64,000 bases of DNA from Stenotrophomonas aracearum (GCF_031834615.1 NZ_CP115543.1:1933001-1997000); one strand, 5' to 3'; counted from the stretch's first letter, positions 52,038 to 61,891 are shown. A program made the numbers and translations. Notes: generated by a model not told the origin, from the letters alone.

Positions 52038-53293
52038 TCGACTACGCAGAGGCGCTGCGGCGAATGCTGGCCTGTGCCGACGTGCTGCCCGCTGAAACGA
52101 TATCGTTGGGCAACGCCCGCGGCCGCGTCCTGGCACGTGATGTCACCAGTCCGCAGTGCCTGCCGCCGTTCGACAACTCGGCGATGGATGGGTTCGCGCT
52201 GCGCTGCGCAGGCATACCCCTGCCGGTCGGCGCCATGGTGGAGGTGCAGGGTTCGCAGGCAGCAGGTGATGGTGCCAGCCAAGGCGGTGGCGGCGCGTGG
52301 GAAATCATGACCGGCGCACGCATGCCGGATGGGCTGGACAGCGTGATTCCGGTCGAGCAGGTGCGGGTGGTGTCGCGCGCCGACGGGTCTCCGCAACGCA
52401 TTGAACTGCTGCAGGCGGTCGCGCCGGGCCAGTTCGTCCGCCAGCGCGGGCAGGACGTGCGAACCGGCGACCTGCTGCTCGCGGCAGGCAGTACGCTGGC
52501 GACCAACGCGCTCACCGTGCTCCACGCTACGGGCATCGCCGAGGTGGAGGTGCGCCAGCAACCGCGCGTGGCGGTGATCACCACCGGGCGCGAACTGGTG
52601 AGTGACGCCGGCCAGGCATTGGATGACGGGCAGATCCGTGACAGCAATCGTCCCTATCTGCTCGAACGGCTGCAGCAGGCGGGGGCGGTGGTGGTCTGGC
52701 ACGGGGTTGTGGGTGACGATGCCAACGCGTTCGATGCCGCCGTAGACCTTGCGCTGGCGGCAGGTGCGCAGCTGGTGGTCAGCACCGGTGCCGTGTCGCA
52801 GGGGCGTTACGACTTCATCCCGGAGGCACTGCGTGCGCGCGGCGCCACGCTCCACTTCCACAAGGTCGCGATCCGGCCGGGCAAGCCGCTGCTGTTTGCG
52901 CAGTTGCCCGGAGGCGCGTTGTATTTCGGTTTGCCCGGCAACCCGGTGTCGGCGGCCGTGGGCCAGCGCTTCTTCATCGAGCCGGTGTTGCGCCGGCAGT
53001 TGGGACTGAAGCCCGAGCGTTCGATACAGGTGCCGTTGCAGGCAGATACGCGGAAGCCGACCGGCCTGCGCTTCCACGCGCGGGCGCGTGTCGAGCTGGA
53101 TGTTACCGGCCAGGTGTCGGCGCGCGTACTGGCAGGGCAGGAATCGTTCCGGCTGATGACGACGCTGCAGGCGAACGGCTGGGTCGTGCTGGAGATCGAC
53201 GGCGACGAGGTGGCCCGCGCGGGCACGCCGGTTCAGGTAGTGGGCTGGGGGCACCGCGAGCCGGTGCAGCTGGCCACGAGGGAGGAGGCATGA
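52034..53293 (+). CDS. moeA: Molybdopterin molybdenumtransferase MoeA
   Basis: A 419-residue enzyme that inserts molybdate into adenylylated molybdopterin. Motifs: PPFDNSAMDGFAL, GARMPDGLDSVIPVE, VAVITTGREL, STGAVSQGRYDF and GLPGNPVSAAVG. ATG overlaps the moaCB stop, and its end overlaps moaD. Confidence 0.95.
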   Translation: MIDYAEALRRMLACADVLPAETISLGNARGRVLARDVTSPQCLPPFDNSAMDGFALRCAGIPLPVGAMVEVQGSQAAGDGASQGGGGAWEIMTGARMPDGLDSVIPVEQVRVVSRADGSPQRIELLQAVAPGQFVRQRGQDVRTGDLLLAAGSTLATNALTVLHATGIAEVEVRQQPRVAVITTGRELVSDAGQALDDGQIRDSNRPYLLERLQQAGAVVVWHGVVGDDANAFDAAVDLALAAGAQLVVSTGAVSQGRYDFIPEALRARGATLHFHKVAIRPGKPLLFAQLPGGALYFGLPGNPVSAAVGQRFFIEPVLRRQLGLKPERSIQVPLQADTRKPTGLRFHARARVELDVTGQVSARVLAGQESFRLMTTLQANGWVVLEIDGDEVARAGTPVQVVGWGHREPVQLATREEA

Positions 53294-53550
53294 GGACGAT
53301 CCAGGTGCAGCTGTTCGGCGCATTCTCTGAACTGGTGCCCGGGCGGGTGCTACAGGTTGAGGTGGAGGGTGATCGGGTGGAGGATCTGCGCAGGGCGATG
53401 CAGGTGCAGCTGATGCAGGGCTGGCCTTCGTTCCGCAGTGGGCTGCTGGCCTACAGTGCGTTTGCTGATGAGCAGCGGGTGCTGCGCGACAGCGACCCGT
53501 TGCCGGGCGATGGGCGGGTGGCGGTACTGCCGCCGGTGAGTGGCGGATGA
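53290..53550 (+). CDS. moaD: Molybdopterin synthase small subunit MoaD
   Basis: An 86-residue ubiquitin-like protein ending in the thiocarboxylate-bearing GG (PPVSGG). ATGA overlaps on both sides with moeA and moaE. Confidence 0.93.
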   Translation: MRTIQVQLFGAFSELVPGRVLQVEVEGDRVEDLRRAMQVQLMQGWPSFRSGLLAYSAFADEQRVLRDSDPLPGDGRVAVLPPVSGG

Positions 53551-54050
53551 GCGCGGGTGCCCGACAACGGCTGCACGTGGTGGAGCGCACCGACGCGGCG
53601 CTGGATCCGGCCGACGCGATCGCCTTTGTGTCCGATCCTGGTTTCGGTGGCATCGATGTGTTCATCGGCAAGGTGCGCGACCTCAATCACGGACGCGCAG
53701 TGCAGGGCATCAGCTATGACCTGTTCGTGCCACTGGTGCTGAACACGTTCCAGCAGCTTGCCGATGAGGTGGAGGCGGAGTTCGGACCCCGGCTCAAGCT
53801 GTATGTGGGCCACGCCACGGGCCGACTTGCGGTGGGCGATGTTGCGGTGGTGGTAGCGGCGGGCAGTCCGCACCGCGATGAGGCATTCCGCGCGTGCCGT
53901 GCCCTGATTGAAGCGGTCAAGCACCGCTCGCCGATCTGGAAGCAGGAGCATTACGAAGACGGCGACAGCGTGTGGAGCGAAGGCTGCTCGCTGTGCCAGC
54001 CGGACTCGGCGGTCGATACTCATTCCAACGAACCCAGGACCGCATCATGA
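53547..54050 (+). CDS. moaE: Molybdopterin synthase large subunit MoaE
   Basis: A 167-residue catalytic subunit: GGIDVFIGKVRDLNHGRAVQGISYDLF, VGHATGRLAVGDVAVVVAAGSPHRDEAF and the active-site HRSPIWKQE lysine. The C-terminal tail after CSLCQPD is longer than usual. It overlaps moaD and modA. Confidence 0.93.
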   Translation: MSAGARQRLHVVERTDAALDPADAIAFVSDPGFGGIDVFIGKVRDLNHGRAVQGISYDLFVPLVLNTFQQLADEVEAEFGPRLKLYVGHATGRLAVGDVAVVVAAGSPHRDEAFRACRALIEAVKHRSPIWKQEHYEDGDSVWSEGCSLCQPDSAVDTHSNEPRTAS

Positions 54051-54808
54051 TCCGTACCCTGCGTACCCTGCGTACCCTGTTTTGCCTGGCGGTGCTGGCC
54101 ACCGCGTTGCCGGCCGGGGCGGCCGGCCTCACGGTGTCGGCCGCGTCCAGCCTCACCGAGAGTTTCCGCGAGATTGGCGCGGCGTACGAACGTGCCCACC
54201 CCGGCACCAAGGTGGACCTGAACTTCGCCGCGTCCGGGGTGCTGCTGCAGCAGGTCGCGCGCGGGGCACCGGTGGACGTGCTGGCCACGGCCGACACCGC
54301 GACCATGGACCAGGCGGCGCAACAGAACCTGCTCGCCGACGACACGCGGCAGCTGTTTGCCAGCAACCAGCTGGTGGTAGTGGTGCCCAGTGCCGCGCGC
54401 AGCGCGCCGACCTCGCTGGCAGCGTTGGGCGGGGCAGGCGTGCAGCGCGTGGCAATTGGCAACCCGGACAGCGTGCCGGTAGGCCGCTACGCACGCACTG
54501 CGTTGCAGGATGCCGGCCTGTGGGAGGCCATGGGCTCCAAGACGATCTCGACACAGAATGTGCGCCAGTCGCTTGATTACGTGGCGCGTGGCGAAGTGGA
54601 TGCGGGCTTCGTGTACTCCAGCGACGTGAACGCAGGTGGCGACCGCGTGCGGCAGGCGTTCGCGGTACCGCTGAAGACGCCCATCACCTACCCACTGGCC
54701 GTCATCAAGGACAGCGCCAATGCCGCCGAAGCCAAGCGGTTCGTGGCGTTCGTGCGCTCGCCGCAGGGGCTGGCGATCCTGAAGAAGCACGGCTTCGGCG
54801 CGCCCTGA
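54047..54808 (+). CDS. modA: Molybdate-binding periplasmic protein ModA
   Basis: A 253-residue solute-binding protein with signal peptide, then LTVSAASSLTESFREIGAAYE, NFAASGVLLQQVARGAPVDVLATAD and YPLAVIKDS. The signal peptide n-region is coded by a 9-bp unit, CGTACCCTG, three times in tandem (54053-54079). Overlaps moaE by 4 bases, so uptake is coupled to cofactor synthesis. Confidence 0.94.
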   Translation: MIRTLRTLRTLFCLAVLATALPAGAAGLTVSAASSLTESFREIGAAYERAHPGTKVDLNFAASGVLLQQVARGAPVDVLATADTATMDQAAQQNLLADDTRQLFASNQLVVVVPSAARSAPTSLAALGGAGVQRVAIGNPDSVPVGRYARTALQDAGLWEAMGSKTISTQNVRQSLDYVARGEVDAGFVYSSDVNAGGDRVRQAFAVPLKTPITYPLAVIKDSANAAEAKRFVAFVRSPQGLAILKKHGFGAP

Positions 54809-54811
54809 TCG

Positions 54812-55492
54812 ATGGCGTTGGACTGGACCGCCTTGTGGTTGTCGCTGAAGGTGGCCGGCTGGGCCACGGCGATCAACCTGGTGCTGGGCGTGGCCCTGGG
54901 CGCATTGCTGGCGCGCCGCCGCTTTCCCGGCCGTGAGCTGCTGGACACGCTGCTGACCCTGCCGATGGTGCTGCCGCCGACCGTGCTGGGCTACTACCTG
55001 CTGGTGGTGATCGGGCGCAACGGCCCGCTCGGCGCCTGGTTGCAGTCCACCTTCGGAATCAATCTTGTATTTACCTGGCAGGCGGCGGTGATCGCTGCGG
55101 CAGTGGCTTCGCTGCCGCTGGTGTTCAAGCCCGCACGCGCTTCGTTTGAAGCGGTGGACGGGCAGTTGGAGCAGGCCGCGCGCACCTTGGGCGTGTCGGA
55201 GTTCGCGCTGTTCCTGCGGGTCAGCCTGCCGCTGGCGTGGCGCGGGATCCTGGCCGGGCTGCTGCTGGCGTTCGCACGTTCGATGGGCGAGTTCGGGGCC
55301 ACGCTGATGGTGGCGGGCAGCATTCCGGGGCGCACCCAGACATTGTCGATCGCGATCTACGAAGCGGTGCAGGCCGGGCAGGACAGCAAGGCCAATGGGC
55401 TGGTGATCCTGACGTCGGTGGTGTGCATCGTGATCCTGCTGGCCGCCGCGCGGCTGGTGGGGCGCCGACCGGAGCCGCGCGATGTGGCTTGA
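54812..55492 (+). CDS. modB: Molybdate ABC transporter permease ModB
   Basis: A 226-residue inner-membrane protein with five or six helices and the permease EAA loop (QAARTLGVSEFALFLRVSLPLAWRGILAGLLLAFARSMGEFGATLMVAG). It overlaps modC by 11 bases. Confidence 0.95.
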   Translation: MALDWTALWLSLKVAGWATAINLVLGVALGALLARRRFPGRELLDTLLTLPMVLPPTVLGYYLLVVIGRNGPLGAWLQSTFGINLVFTWQAAVIAAAVASLPLVFKPARASFEAVDGQLEQAARTLGVSEFALFLRVSLPLAWRGILAGLLLAFARSMGEFGATLMVAGSIPGRTQTLSIAIYEAVQAGQDSKANGLVILTSVVCIVILLAAARLVGRRPEPRDVA

Positions 55493-56150
55493 CCTCGACA
55501 TCCGCCGCCGCTTCAGCGCGCCGGGCCAGCAGTTCGAACTGGACATGCAGCTGCAGTGCACCCAGCGCCAGGTGGTGCTGTTCGGGCCGTCCGGCGCAGG
55601 CAAGAGCCTGACCCTGAAGGCCATTGCGGGACTGCTACGGCCCGAGGCCGGGCATGTGCGGTTGGGTGGCGCGACCCTGTTCGACGCCGGGCAGGCCGTG
55701 AACCTGCCGCCGCAGCAACGGCGGCTCGGCTACCTGTTCCAGGACTACGCGCTTTTTCCGCACCTGACCGTGCGCCAGAACATTGCATTCGGGTTGCACC
55801 GCGGGTGGTTGAATCCGTCCCGCCGCGAGAAGGACGCGGAGGTGGAGCGCTGGATGGCGGCGCTGCGCATCGAGCACCTGGCGCAGATGCTGCCGGCGCA
55901 GGTGTCCGGCGGGCAGCGCCAGCGCACCGCGCTGGCCCGGGCACTGGTGACCCGCCCGCAGGCCCTGCTGCTGGATGAGCCGTTCGCCGCGCTTGACCAC
56001 GACCTGCGCGCGCACCTGCGCCAGGAATTGCAGGAGGTGCTGGAGGCCACCGACGTGCCGTTGCTGCTGATCAGCCATGATCCGGCGGACGTGGCGATGT
56101 TCGGCCACCAGGTGGTTGAACTGGCAGACGGGAAGGTCAGTCGCGCCTGA
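55482..56150 (+). CDS. modC: Molybdate ABC transporter ATPase ModC, short form without Mop domain
   Basis: 222 residues: Walker A GPSGAGKS near residue 35, Q-loop YLFQDYALFPHLTVRQNI, signature VSGGQRQRTALAR, Walker B ALLLDEPFAALD, and H-switch LLISHDPADV. E. coli ModC has about 350 residues with a C-terminal molybdate-binding TOBE/Mop domain; here it is wholly absent, so trans-inhibition by molybdate is not expected. Confidence 0.92.
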   Translation: MWLDLDIRRRFSAPGQQFELDMQLQCTQRQVVLFGPSGAGKSLTLKAIAGLLRPEAGHVRLGGATLFDAGQAVNLPPQQRRLGYLFQDYALFPHLTVRQNIAFGLHRGWLNPSRREKDAEVERWMAALRIEHLAQMLPAQVSGGQRQRTALARALVTRPQALLLDEPFAALDHDLRAHLRQELQEVLEATDVPLLLISHDPADVAMFGHQVVELADGKVSRA

Positions 56151-56243
56151 CAAGTCGGCAATCGGATAGTCCACGCACGTCTCACGCCTCATTTACGAAA
56201 TCCTCTCCATCCTGAACCCTCACAACCGATGCGGGTGCCGGCC

Positions 56244-57668
56244 ATGTCCTCCAATGTCGTGAAAATGACCCGGATGCAGCTGACCGCCATGGTGGTGGGC
56301 GGCATGATCGGGGCGGGAATCTTTTCGCTGCCACGCACGTTCGCCGGGGCGACCGGGCCACTGGGCGCGGTGGTGGCGTGGACCATCGCCGGGTTGGGCA
56401 TGTACACCCTGGCACGGGTGTTCCAGCTGTTGGCCGAGCGCAAACCGGACCTGGACGCGGGTGTGTTCGCCTATGCAAAGGAGGGCTTCGGAGACTATCC
56501 GGGCTTCCTGTCCGCATTCGGGTACTGGATCGGCAGCTGCATCGGCAACGTGTCTTACTGGGTGCTGATCAAGTCGACGTTGGGGGCCTTTTTCCCGGTT
56601 TTCGGCGACGGCAACACTGTTGTGGCAATCCTGGTCGCCTCGGCCGGGATCTGGCTGTTCCACTTCATGATCCTGCGCGGCGTGCAGCAGGCCGCGGCGA
56701 TCAACAAGATCGTCACCATCGCCAAGGTCATTCCGATCATCGTGTTCCTGGTGATCATTGCGTTTGCGATGAAGATGGACGTGTTCCGCTTCAACTTCTA
56801 CGGCGGCGACCTCTCCGGAAGCATCTTCGAGCAGGTCCGCGCCACCATGCTGGTCACCGTGTTCGTGTTCCTGGGCATCGAAGGCGCCAGTGTGTACTCG
56901 CGCTACGCGAAGGACCGCAAGGACGTGGGTGCGGCGACCATCACCGGGTTCCTGGTGGTGACCACGCTGATGGTGCTGGTGACCCTGCTGCCGTTCGCGG
57001 TGATGGAGCGCGCCGACATCGCCGGCATGCGCCAGCCGTCGATGGCAGCGGTGCTGGAGGCGGTGGTGGGGCGCTGGGGCGCGATCTTCGTCAGCGTCGG
57101 CCTGCTGGTGTCGGTGCTGGGTGCGTACCTGACCTGGTCGCTGATCTGTGCCGAGGTGCTGTCGGCTGCGGCGCGGACCAAGGACATGCCGGCGATCTTC
57201 GCGCGTGAGAATGCCAATGGCGTACCTTCGGCTGCGCTGTGGGCGACCAACATCATCATCCAGCTGATCGTGATCAGTACGTACTGGTCGCGCGATGCAT
57301 TCTCGCTGATGCTCAACCTGACCAGTGCGATGTCGCTGATCCCGTTCCTGCTGGTCGCGGCCTACGGGCTGCAGCTCACCAGGCGCGGCGAGACCTACAA
57401 CGAGCGAGCCAACGAGCGCGGCCGCGACATGGTGCTGGCCATCCTCGCCACCCTCTACACGGTGTTCCTGCTGTACGCGGGCGGGATCAAGTTCATCGTG
57501 CTTTCGGCGGTGCTGTATGCCCCGGGCAGCCTGTTGTACTTCTGGGCGCGCCGCGAGCAGGGCGGAAAGATCTTCACCAAGGCGTCGGACTTCATCATCC
57601 TGGGCGTGGCCGTGGTTGCCGCCGTGGTCGGCGTCTACTGGATCGCGACCGGCTACATCCAGATCTGA
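56244..57668 (+). CDS. APC-family basic amino acid antiporter, ArcD-like (first copy)
   Basis: A 474-residue, 12-13-helix permease: MQLTAMVVGGMIGAGIFSLPRTFAGATGPLGA, GVFAYAKEGFGDYPGF, VFVFLGIEGASVYSRYAKDRKDVG. The pattern fits arginine/ornithine antiporters of the APA group. arcA, arginine deiminase, lies 5 kb downstream. Start at MSSNVV; an ATG five codons earlier is possible. Six bp separate it from its paralogue. Confidence 0.88.
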   Translation: MSSNVVKMTRMQLTAMVVGGMIGAGIFSLPRTFAGATGPLGAVVAWTIAGLGMYTLARVFQLLAERKPDLDAGVFAYAKEGFGDYPGFLSAFGYWIGSCIGNVSYWVLIKSTLGAFFPVFGDGNTVVAILVASAGIWLFHFMILRGVQQAAAINKIVTIAKVIPIIVFLVIIAFAMKMDVFRFNFYGGDLSGSIFEQVRATMLVTVFVFLGIEGASVYSRYAKDRKDVGAATITGFLVVTTLMVLVTLLPFAVMERADIAGMRQPSMAAVLEAVVGRWGAIFVSVGLLVSVLGAYLTWSLICAEVLSAAARTKDMPAIFARENANGVPSAALWATNIIIQLIVISTYWSRDAFSLMLNLTSAMSLIPFLLVAAYGLQLTRRGETYNERANERGRDMVLAILATLYTVFLLYAGGIKFIVLSAVLYAPGSLLYFWARREQGGKIFTKASDFIILGVAVVAAVVGVYWIATGYIQI

Positions 57669-57674
57669 CCGGCC

Positions 57675-59087
57675 ATGGCGCCCACTGCAGGCGACCGCAG
57701 GCTGTCGCTGCTGGAGCTGACCGCGCTGGTGGTCGGCTCAATGATCGGCTCGGGCATCTTCGCGCTGCCCGGCGCGTTCGGCAACACGACCGGCGTGTAC
57801 GGCGCGCTGCTGGCCTGGCTGATCGCCGGTACCGGCATGCTGATGCTGGCGTTCGTGTTCCAGTCGCTGTCGCGGCTGAAGCCCGAACTGGACACCGGCA
57901 TCTACGCCTACGCGAAGGCCGGCTTTGGCGATTACGCCGGCCTGTTGTCGGCGGTGGGTTACTGGCTCGGCTGCTGCCTGGCCGACGTGGCCTGCCTGAT
58001 CCTGATCAAGGCCACGCTGGGCCAGTACTTTCCGGCGCTGGGCGATGGCACCACGGTCATCGCGATCCTGTCGGCCTCGCTGTTGCTGTGGGGCTTCCAT
58101 TTCCTGATCCTGCGCGGGATCAAGGAAGCGGCGCTGATCAACACCATCGCCACAGTAGCCAAACTGGTACCGCTGGCGGTGTTCGTGGTGTTCCTCTTCA
58201 TTGGCTTCCGCGCCGACGTGTTCGCGCTGAACCTGTGGGGCTTCGAGCCGCCGGCCGCCTCCACCCTGTGGCAGCAGACCCGGGGCACGCTGCTGCTGAC
58301 CGTGTTCGTGTTCGTTGGCATCGAAGGCGCCAGCGTGTACTCGCGCTATGCGCGTCGCCGCGAGGACGTGGGCATCGCTACCGTTGCCGGCTTCCTCGGT
58401 GTGCTGTGCCTGCTGGTGATGGTCACCATCCTCTCCTATGGCGTGCTGCTTCGCCCGGACCTGGCCGCGCTGGCCACGCCGTCCATGGCCGGGGTAATGG
58501 AGGCGATTGCCGGGCGCTGGGGCGCATTGTTCATCAGTATCGGGCTGTTGGTGTCGGTGCTGGGGAACTACCTCTCGTGGTCGCTGCTGGCGGCCGAGGT
58601 GCTGCATTCGGCCGCGTTGAACGACGCGATGCCGCGGGCACTGGCGCGCGAGAACAAGGCCGGCGTCCCGGATGCGGCGCTGTGGCTGACCAATGGCGTG
58701 ATCCAGGCGTTCCTGCTGGTCAGCTGGTTCGCCGACTACGCCTTCACCCTGGCGCTGAAGATGACCAGCGCGATGACGCTGGTGCCGTACCTGCTGGTGG
58801 CCGCCTACCAGTTGAAGCTGTCGTTGGCCGGCGAGGGCGGGCATGCGCGGATGCGCTGGATCGCCGGCATCGCCACGGCGTATGCGGCGGCGATGCTGCT
58901 GTCCGGCGGCAGCCGTTACCTGCTGCTGTCCAGCCTGCTGTACGTGCCGGGCTCGATCCTGTTCTGGGTGTGGCAGCGCCAGCGCGGCATTGCGTTCCGA
59001 CCGCTGGAACTGCTGGTGCTGGTAGTGCTGTGTACGATGGCCGTGATGGCGTTGGTCGGGATGGGCAGCGGATGGCTGAGGCTTTGA
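57675..59087 (+). CDS. APC-family basic amino acid antiporter, ArcD-like (second copy)
   Basis: A 470-residue paralogue of the preceding permease: SLLELTALVVGSMIGSGIFALPGAFGNTTGVYGA, GIYAYAKAGFGDYAGL, VFVFVGIEGASVYSRYARRREDVG. Tandem duplication is clear, but divergence is large, so separate substrates are likely. Its stop overlaps the start of the membrane hydrolase (TGATG). Confidence 0.88.
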   Translation: MAPTAGDRRLSLLELTALVVGSMIGSGIFALPGAFGNTTGVYGALLAWLIAGTGMLMLAFVFQSLSRLKPELDTGIYAYAKAGFGDYAGLLSAVGYWLGCCLADVACLILIKATLGQYFPALGDGTTVIAILSASLLLWGFHFLILRGIKEAALINTIATVAKLVPLAVFVVFLFIGFRADVFALNLWGFEPPAASTLWQQTRGTLLLTVFVFVGIEGASVYSRYARRREDVGIATVAGFLGVLCLLVMVTILSYGVLLRPDLAALATPSMAGVMEAIAGRWGALFISIGLLVSVLGNYLSWSLLAAEVLHSAALNDAMPRALARENKAGVPDAALWLTNGVIQAFLLVSWFADYAFTLALKMTSAMTLVPYLLVAAYQLKLSLAGEGGHARMRWIAGIATAYAAAMLLSGGSRYLLLSSLLYVPGSILFWVWQRQRGIAFRPLELLVLVVLCTMAVMALVGMGSGWLRL

Positions 59088-60771
59088 TGCGTCGCGTGTT
59101 CGACCGTCTGAGTGCACCGTATCTGGGGCCACTGTGCCGTACTGGACAGGTGCTGGGTGCGCTGTTTTTCATTGCATCGCTGACCCCCAGCCTGGTGCCG
59201 CGCGGGTATGTGGCGCAGGGGTTGTTAAGTGGCGTGTGTTTTGCGCTGGGCTACCTGCTGGGCGTGGCGCTGGCAGGTTTGTGGCACCGGTTGATGCTGC
59301 CGGAGCTGGGCAAAGGCCGGCTGCAGCGGCTTCTGCGCTGGCTACCGTGGGTGAGCCTGTTGGCCTGCGTGCTGACTGCGTGGTGGGTGCGCCCCTGGCA
59401 GGATTCGGTACGCGCGGTGATGGGCCTGCCGCCGATGGACGAAGAGTTTTCGCTGCGCCTGCTGGCGATCGCGCTGCTGGTGTTCGGCGTGCTGCTGCTG
59501 GTGGGGCGTGCCTTCGCGTGGGTGGCGCGACGGGTAGGCGCGCTGTCGCGGCGGGTGATGCCGGCGCCGGTGGCGCGCCTGCTCGGCATCGTGGTGGCGG
59601 CCGTGCTGTTCTTCAACATCGCCAACGGCGTGCTGCTGCGTGGCGCGCTGCATGCGGCCGATGCGTCGTTCCGCAGGGCCGATGCGCTGATTCCGCCGGA
59701 AGCGACGGCGCCGACGCGACCGGGCAGCACCGGCGGGCCCGGTTCGCTGGTGGCGTGGGAACAGATGGGCCGTACCGGTCGCGATTTCGTACGCAACGGT
59801 CCCGACGCGGCACAGATTGCGGCCTTCACCGGCAAGCCGGCGCTGCAGCCGATCCGCGTCTATGCGGGCCTTCCGTCTGCCAGCACTGCGCGTGCACGTG
59901 CGCGGCTGGCACTGCGCGAACTGCAGCGCCAGGGCGGCTTCGAGCGCGCCAACCTGGTGGTGATCACGCCCACCGGCACCGGCTGGGTCGACCCGGCGGC
60001 GGCCGACAGCCTGGAATACCTGCTGCATGGCGATGTGGCCAGCGTGGCGGTGCAGTACTCCTATCTGTCCAGCCCGCTCTCGCTGCTGGTCGAGCCGGAG
60101 TATGGCGAAGAGACCTCGCGCCTGCTGTTCGCCGAGGTTTACGCCTACTGGCGTACGTTGCCCGTGGAGACCCGGCCGCGTCTGTTCGCCTCGGCGCGAT
60201 GAACTCGGAGCGCTCGGTCAACCTGTTCGACATGATCGATACGCCGATCGATGGCGCGCTGTGGAGCGGGCCGCCGTTCGCCACTCGGACCTGGCGGCAG
60301 ACCACCAACCAGCGCAATCCGGGGTCGCCCGAGTGGCTGCCGGTGTTCCGTGACAGCCGCTCTGTGCGTTTCATGAACCAGCAGGGCACGCCGGTGCCTG
60401 CCGATGCGCCGTGGGGACGGATGCGCGTGGTGTACCTGCAGTACGCCAGCGATCCGATCACGTTCTTCACGCCGTACGACGCGTGGCGACAGCCGGACTG
60501 GATGGCCGAACCGCGCGCGCCGGACGTCTCGAAGGAAGTGCGCTGGTACCCGCTGGTGAGCATGCTGCAGCTGGCGCTGGACATGCTGCTGGCCGACCGC
60601 ACCCCGATGGGGTATGGCCATGTGTTCGCGCCGGCGCACTATGTGGTCGGCTGGCAGGCGGTGCTGGGGAGGGGCGACTGGAGCGACGGCGACACCCGCC
60701 GCCTGCAGGACCTGCTGGACCCGCTGCGACGCCAGGAGATCGAGCGGCGGCGCAACCCCAGCGGCGGCTGA
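59087..60771 (+). pseudogene. Alpha/beta-hydrolase membrane protein (COG4425 type), frame-shifted
   Basis: The first part (59087-60202) encodes about 371 residues with several N-terminal helices and the start of a hydrolase domain, ending PRLFASAR-stop. The rest continues in another frame to 60771 (GAMNSERSVNLFDMIDTPIDGALWSGPPF...). Relatives read LFA(S/Y)GxSLGxxxSE across this junction. The Gly-x-Ser-x-Gly nucleophile elbow is missing; a deletion of about 13 bp between CTCGG-type repeats would explain both. An ATG at 60199 overlaps the TGA, so two chains could be made, but without catalytic serine. Confidence 0.8.
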
Positions 60772-60772
60772 G

Positions 60773-61336
60773 TCAGGACGGGGGCGGGACGTTCGGCGGC
60801 GGATCCTGCGGCGGCAGCATGCGATGGCGGGCCAACCGCTCGGTCACCGCAAGCACCAGGGCCGAGAGCAGCAGCATGCCGTGGATGGCCGACATCCAGC
60901 GCAGTGTTTCCGGATCGATCCGGCTGCCTTCTTCCAGTTTCATGAAGATGCGCAGCAGGGCGATGGCCGAGATGGCGATGATCGACCCCATGAGCTTGTT
61001 CTTCATCGCCGCGAAGTCGACCATGCCCATCCACTGTGGACGCCGTTCGCCTCCCGAGTCGATGCGGGTCACGAAGTTTTCGTAGCCGGCCAGGGTGACG
61101 ATCAGCAGCAGGTTGGCGACCAGCGACAGGTCGATCAGCGACAGCGCCATCAGCACCGCATCTGCGGCGCCGAGGTCGGTGATGCGCAGCGCGTAGTTGG
61201 CAAGCTGGCGCAGGAACACGAACAGCAGCAACAGCAGCGCCACCACCAGCCCGAAATAGAACGGTGCCATCAGCCATCGCGCATCGAACAGACTGCGCGA
61301 TACATTGCGGCGGATCAGGCTGCGCAGCTTTTCCAT
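60773..61336 (-). CDS. UPF0114 (YqhA) family membrane protein
   Basis: A 187-residue protein with four predicted helices and family motif NLLLIVTLAGYENFVTRID, followed by MVDFAAMKNKLMGSIIAISAIALLRIFM. Function unknown. The proline-rich tail ends PPPNVPPPS. ATG shares one base with the stop of the upstream lipoprotein gene. Confidence 0.92.
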   Translation of the reverse strand: MEKLRSLIRRNVSRSLFDARWLMAPFYFGLVVALLLLLFVFLRQLANYALRITDLGAADAVLMALSLIDLSLVANLLLIVTLAGYENFVTRIDSGGERRPQWMGMVDFAAMKNKLMGSIIAISAIALLRIFMKLEEGSRIDPETLRWMSAIHGMLLLSALVLAVTERLARHRMLPPQDPPPNVPPPS

Positions 61337-61836
61337 CAATCGACCGGCCGGTCGGTGATGTCAGGCCCGGTGTCTTCCACCAGGTCCGCCGGACGCGTGC
61401 CGTAGATGGTGTTGCGCATTTCACGTCGTGCGTCGCGGATTGCGGTGCCGTCCAGTGGGCGGATCCGGATGATGCGGCAGGACTGCGGCATGGCCACGCT
61501 GGAGGTGCGCGGAATCACGCTGTCCCAGCGTGCGTTGACCGTACCGAAAGAGTTGGTGATCTCCACCGTATGCGCGATCGACAAGCCCGTGCAGCGGCCG
61601 CGCAGCTCCAGCAGGTGGCCTACGCTCTGGCTGGTCCATACCGCCAGTGCGCGGTCGCCCAGCGGTGTCCACTGGGTCTGGCGCACGAAGCGCGCAAGGC
61701 GGAACGAGGCTACCGGCGGCCCGGCATGCTGCACGTACAGATTGAAGCGGTCCTGGGTGCTCAGGGTGGGCGAGGTGGCACATCCGACCAGGGTAGTCAC
61801 GGTCACGGCAAGCAGTGCGGTCAGCAGGCGGCGCAT
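61336..61836 (-). CDS. DUF6491-family lipoprotein
   Basis: 166 residues, lipobox LVGC with Cys19. Family-like core: WTPLGDRALAVWTSQSVGHLLELRGRCTGLSIAHTVEITNS and a C-terminal CRIIRIRPLDG. Function unknown; coupled with the UPF0114 gene. Confidence 0.8.
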   Translation of the reverse strand: MRRLLTALLAVTVTTLVGCATSPTLSTQDRFNLYVQHAGPPVASFRLARFVRQTQWTPLGDRALAVWTSQSVGHLLELRGRCTGLSIAHTVEITNSFGTVNARWDSVIPRTSSVAMPQSCRIIRIRPLDGTAIRDARREMRNTIYGTRPADLVEDTGPDITDRPVD

Positions 61837-61869
61837 GTCGGTTCCCTCACGTGAGTGGTGCAGCAGGTC

Positions 61870-61891
61870 GCCCGTCCCTGTCGGGACGGGC
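61870..61891 (-). terminator. Hairpin after the glycine-zipper lipoprotein gene
   Basis: Stem GCCCGTCCC / GGGACGGGC with a 4-nt loop, 24 bp after the stop; no T tract, so a weak or Rho-assisted terminator. Confidence 0.5.
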
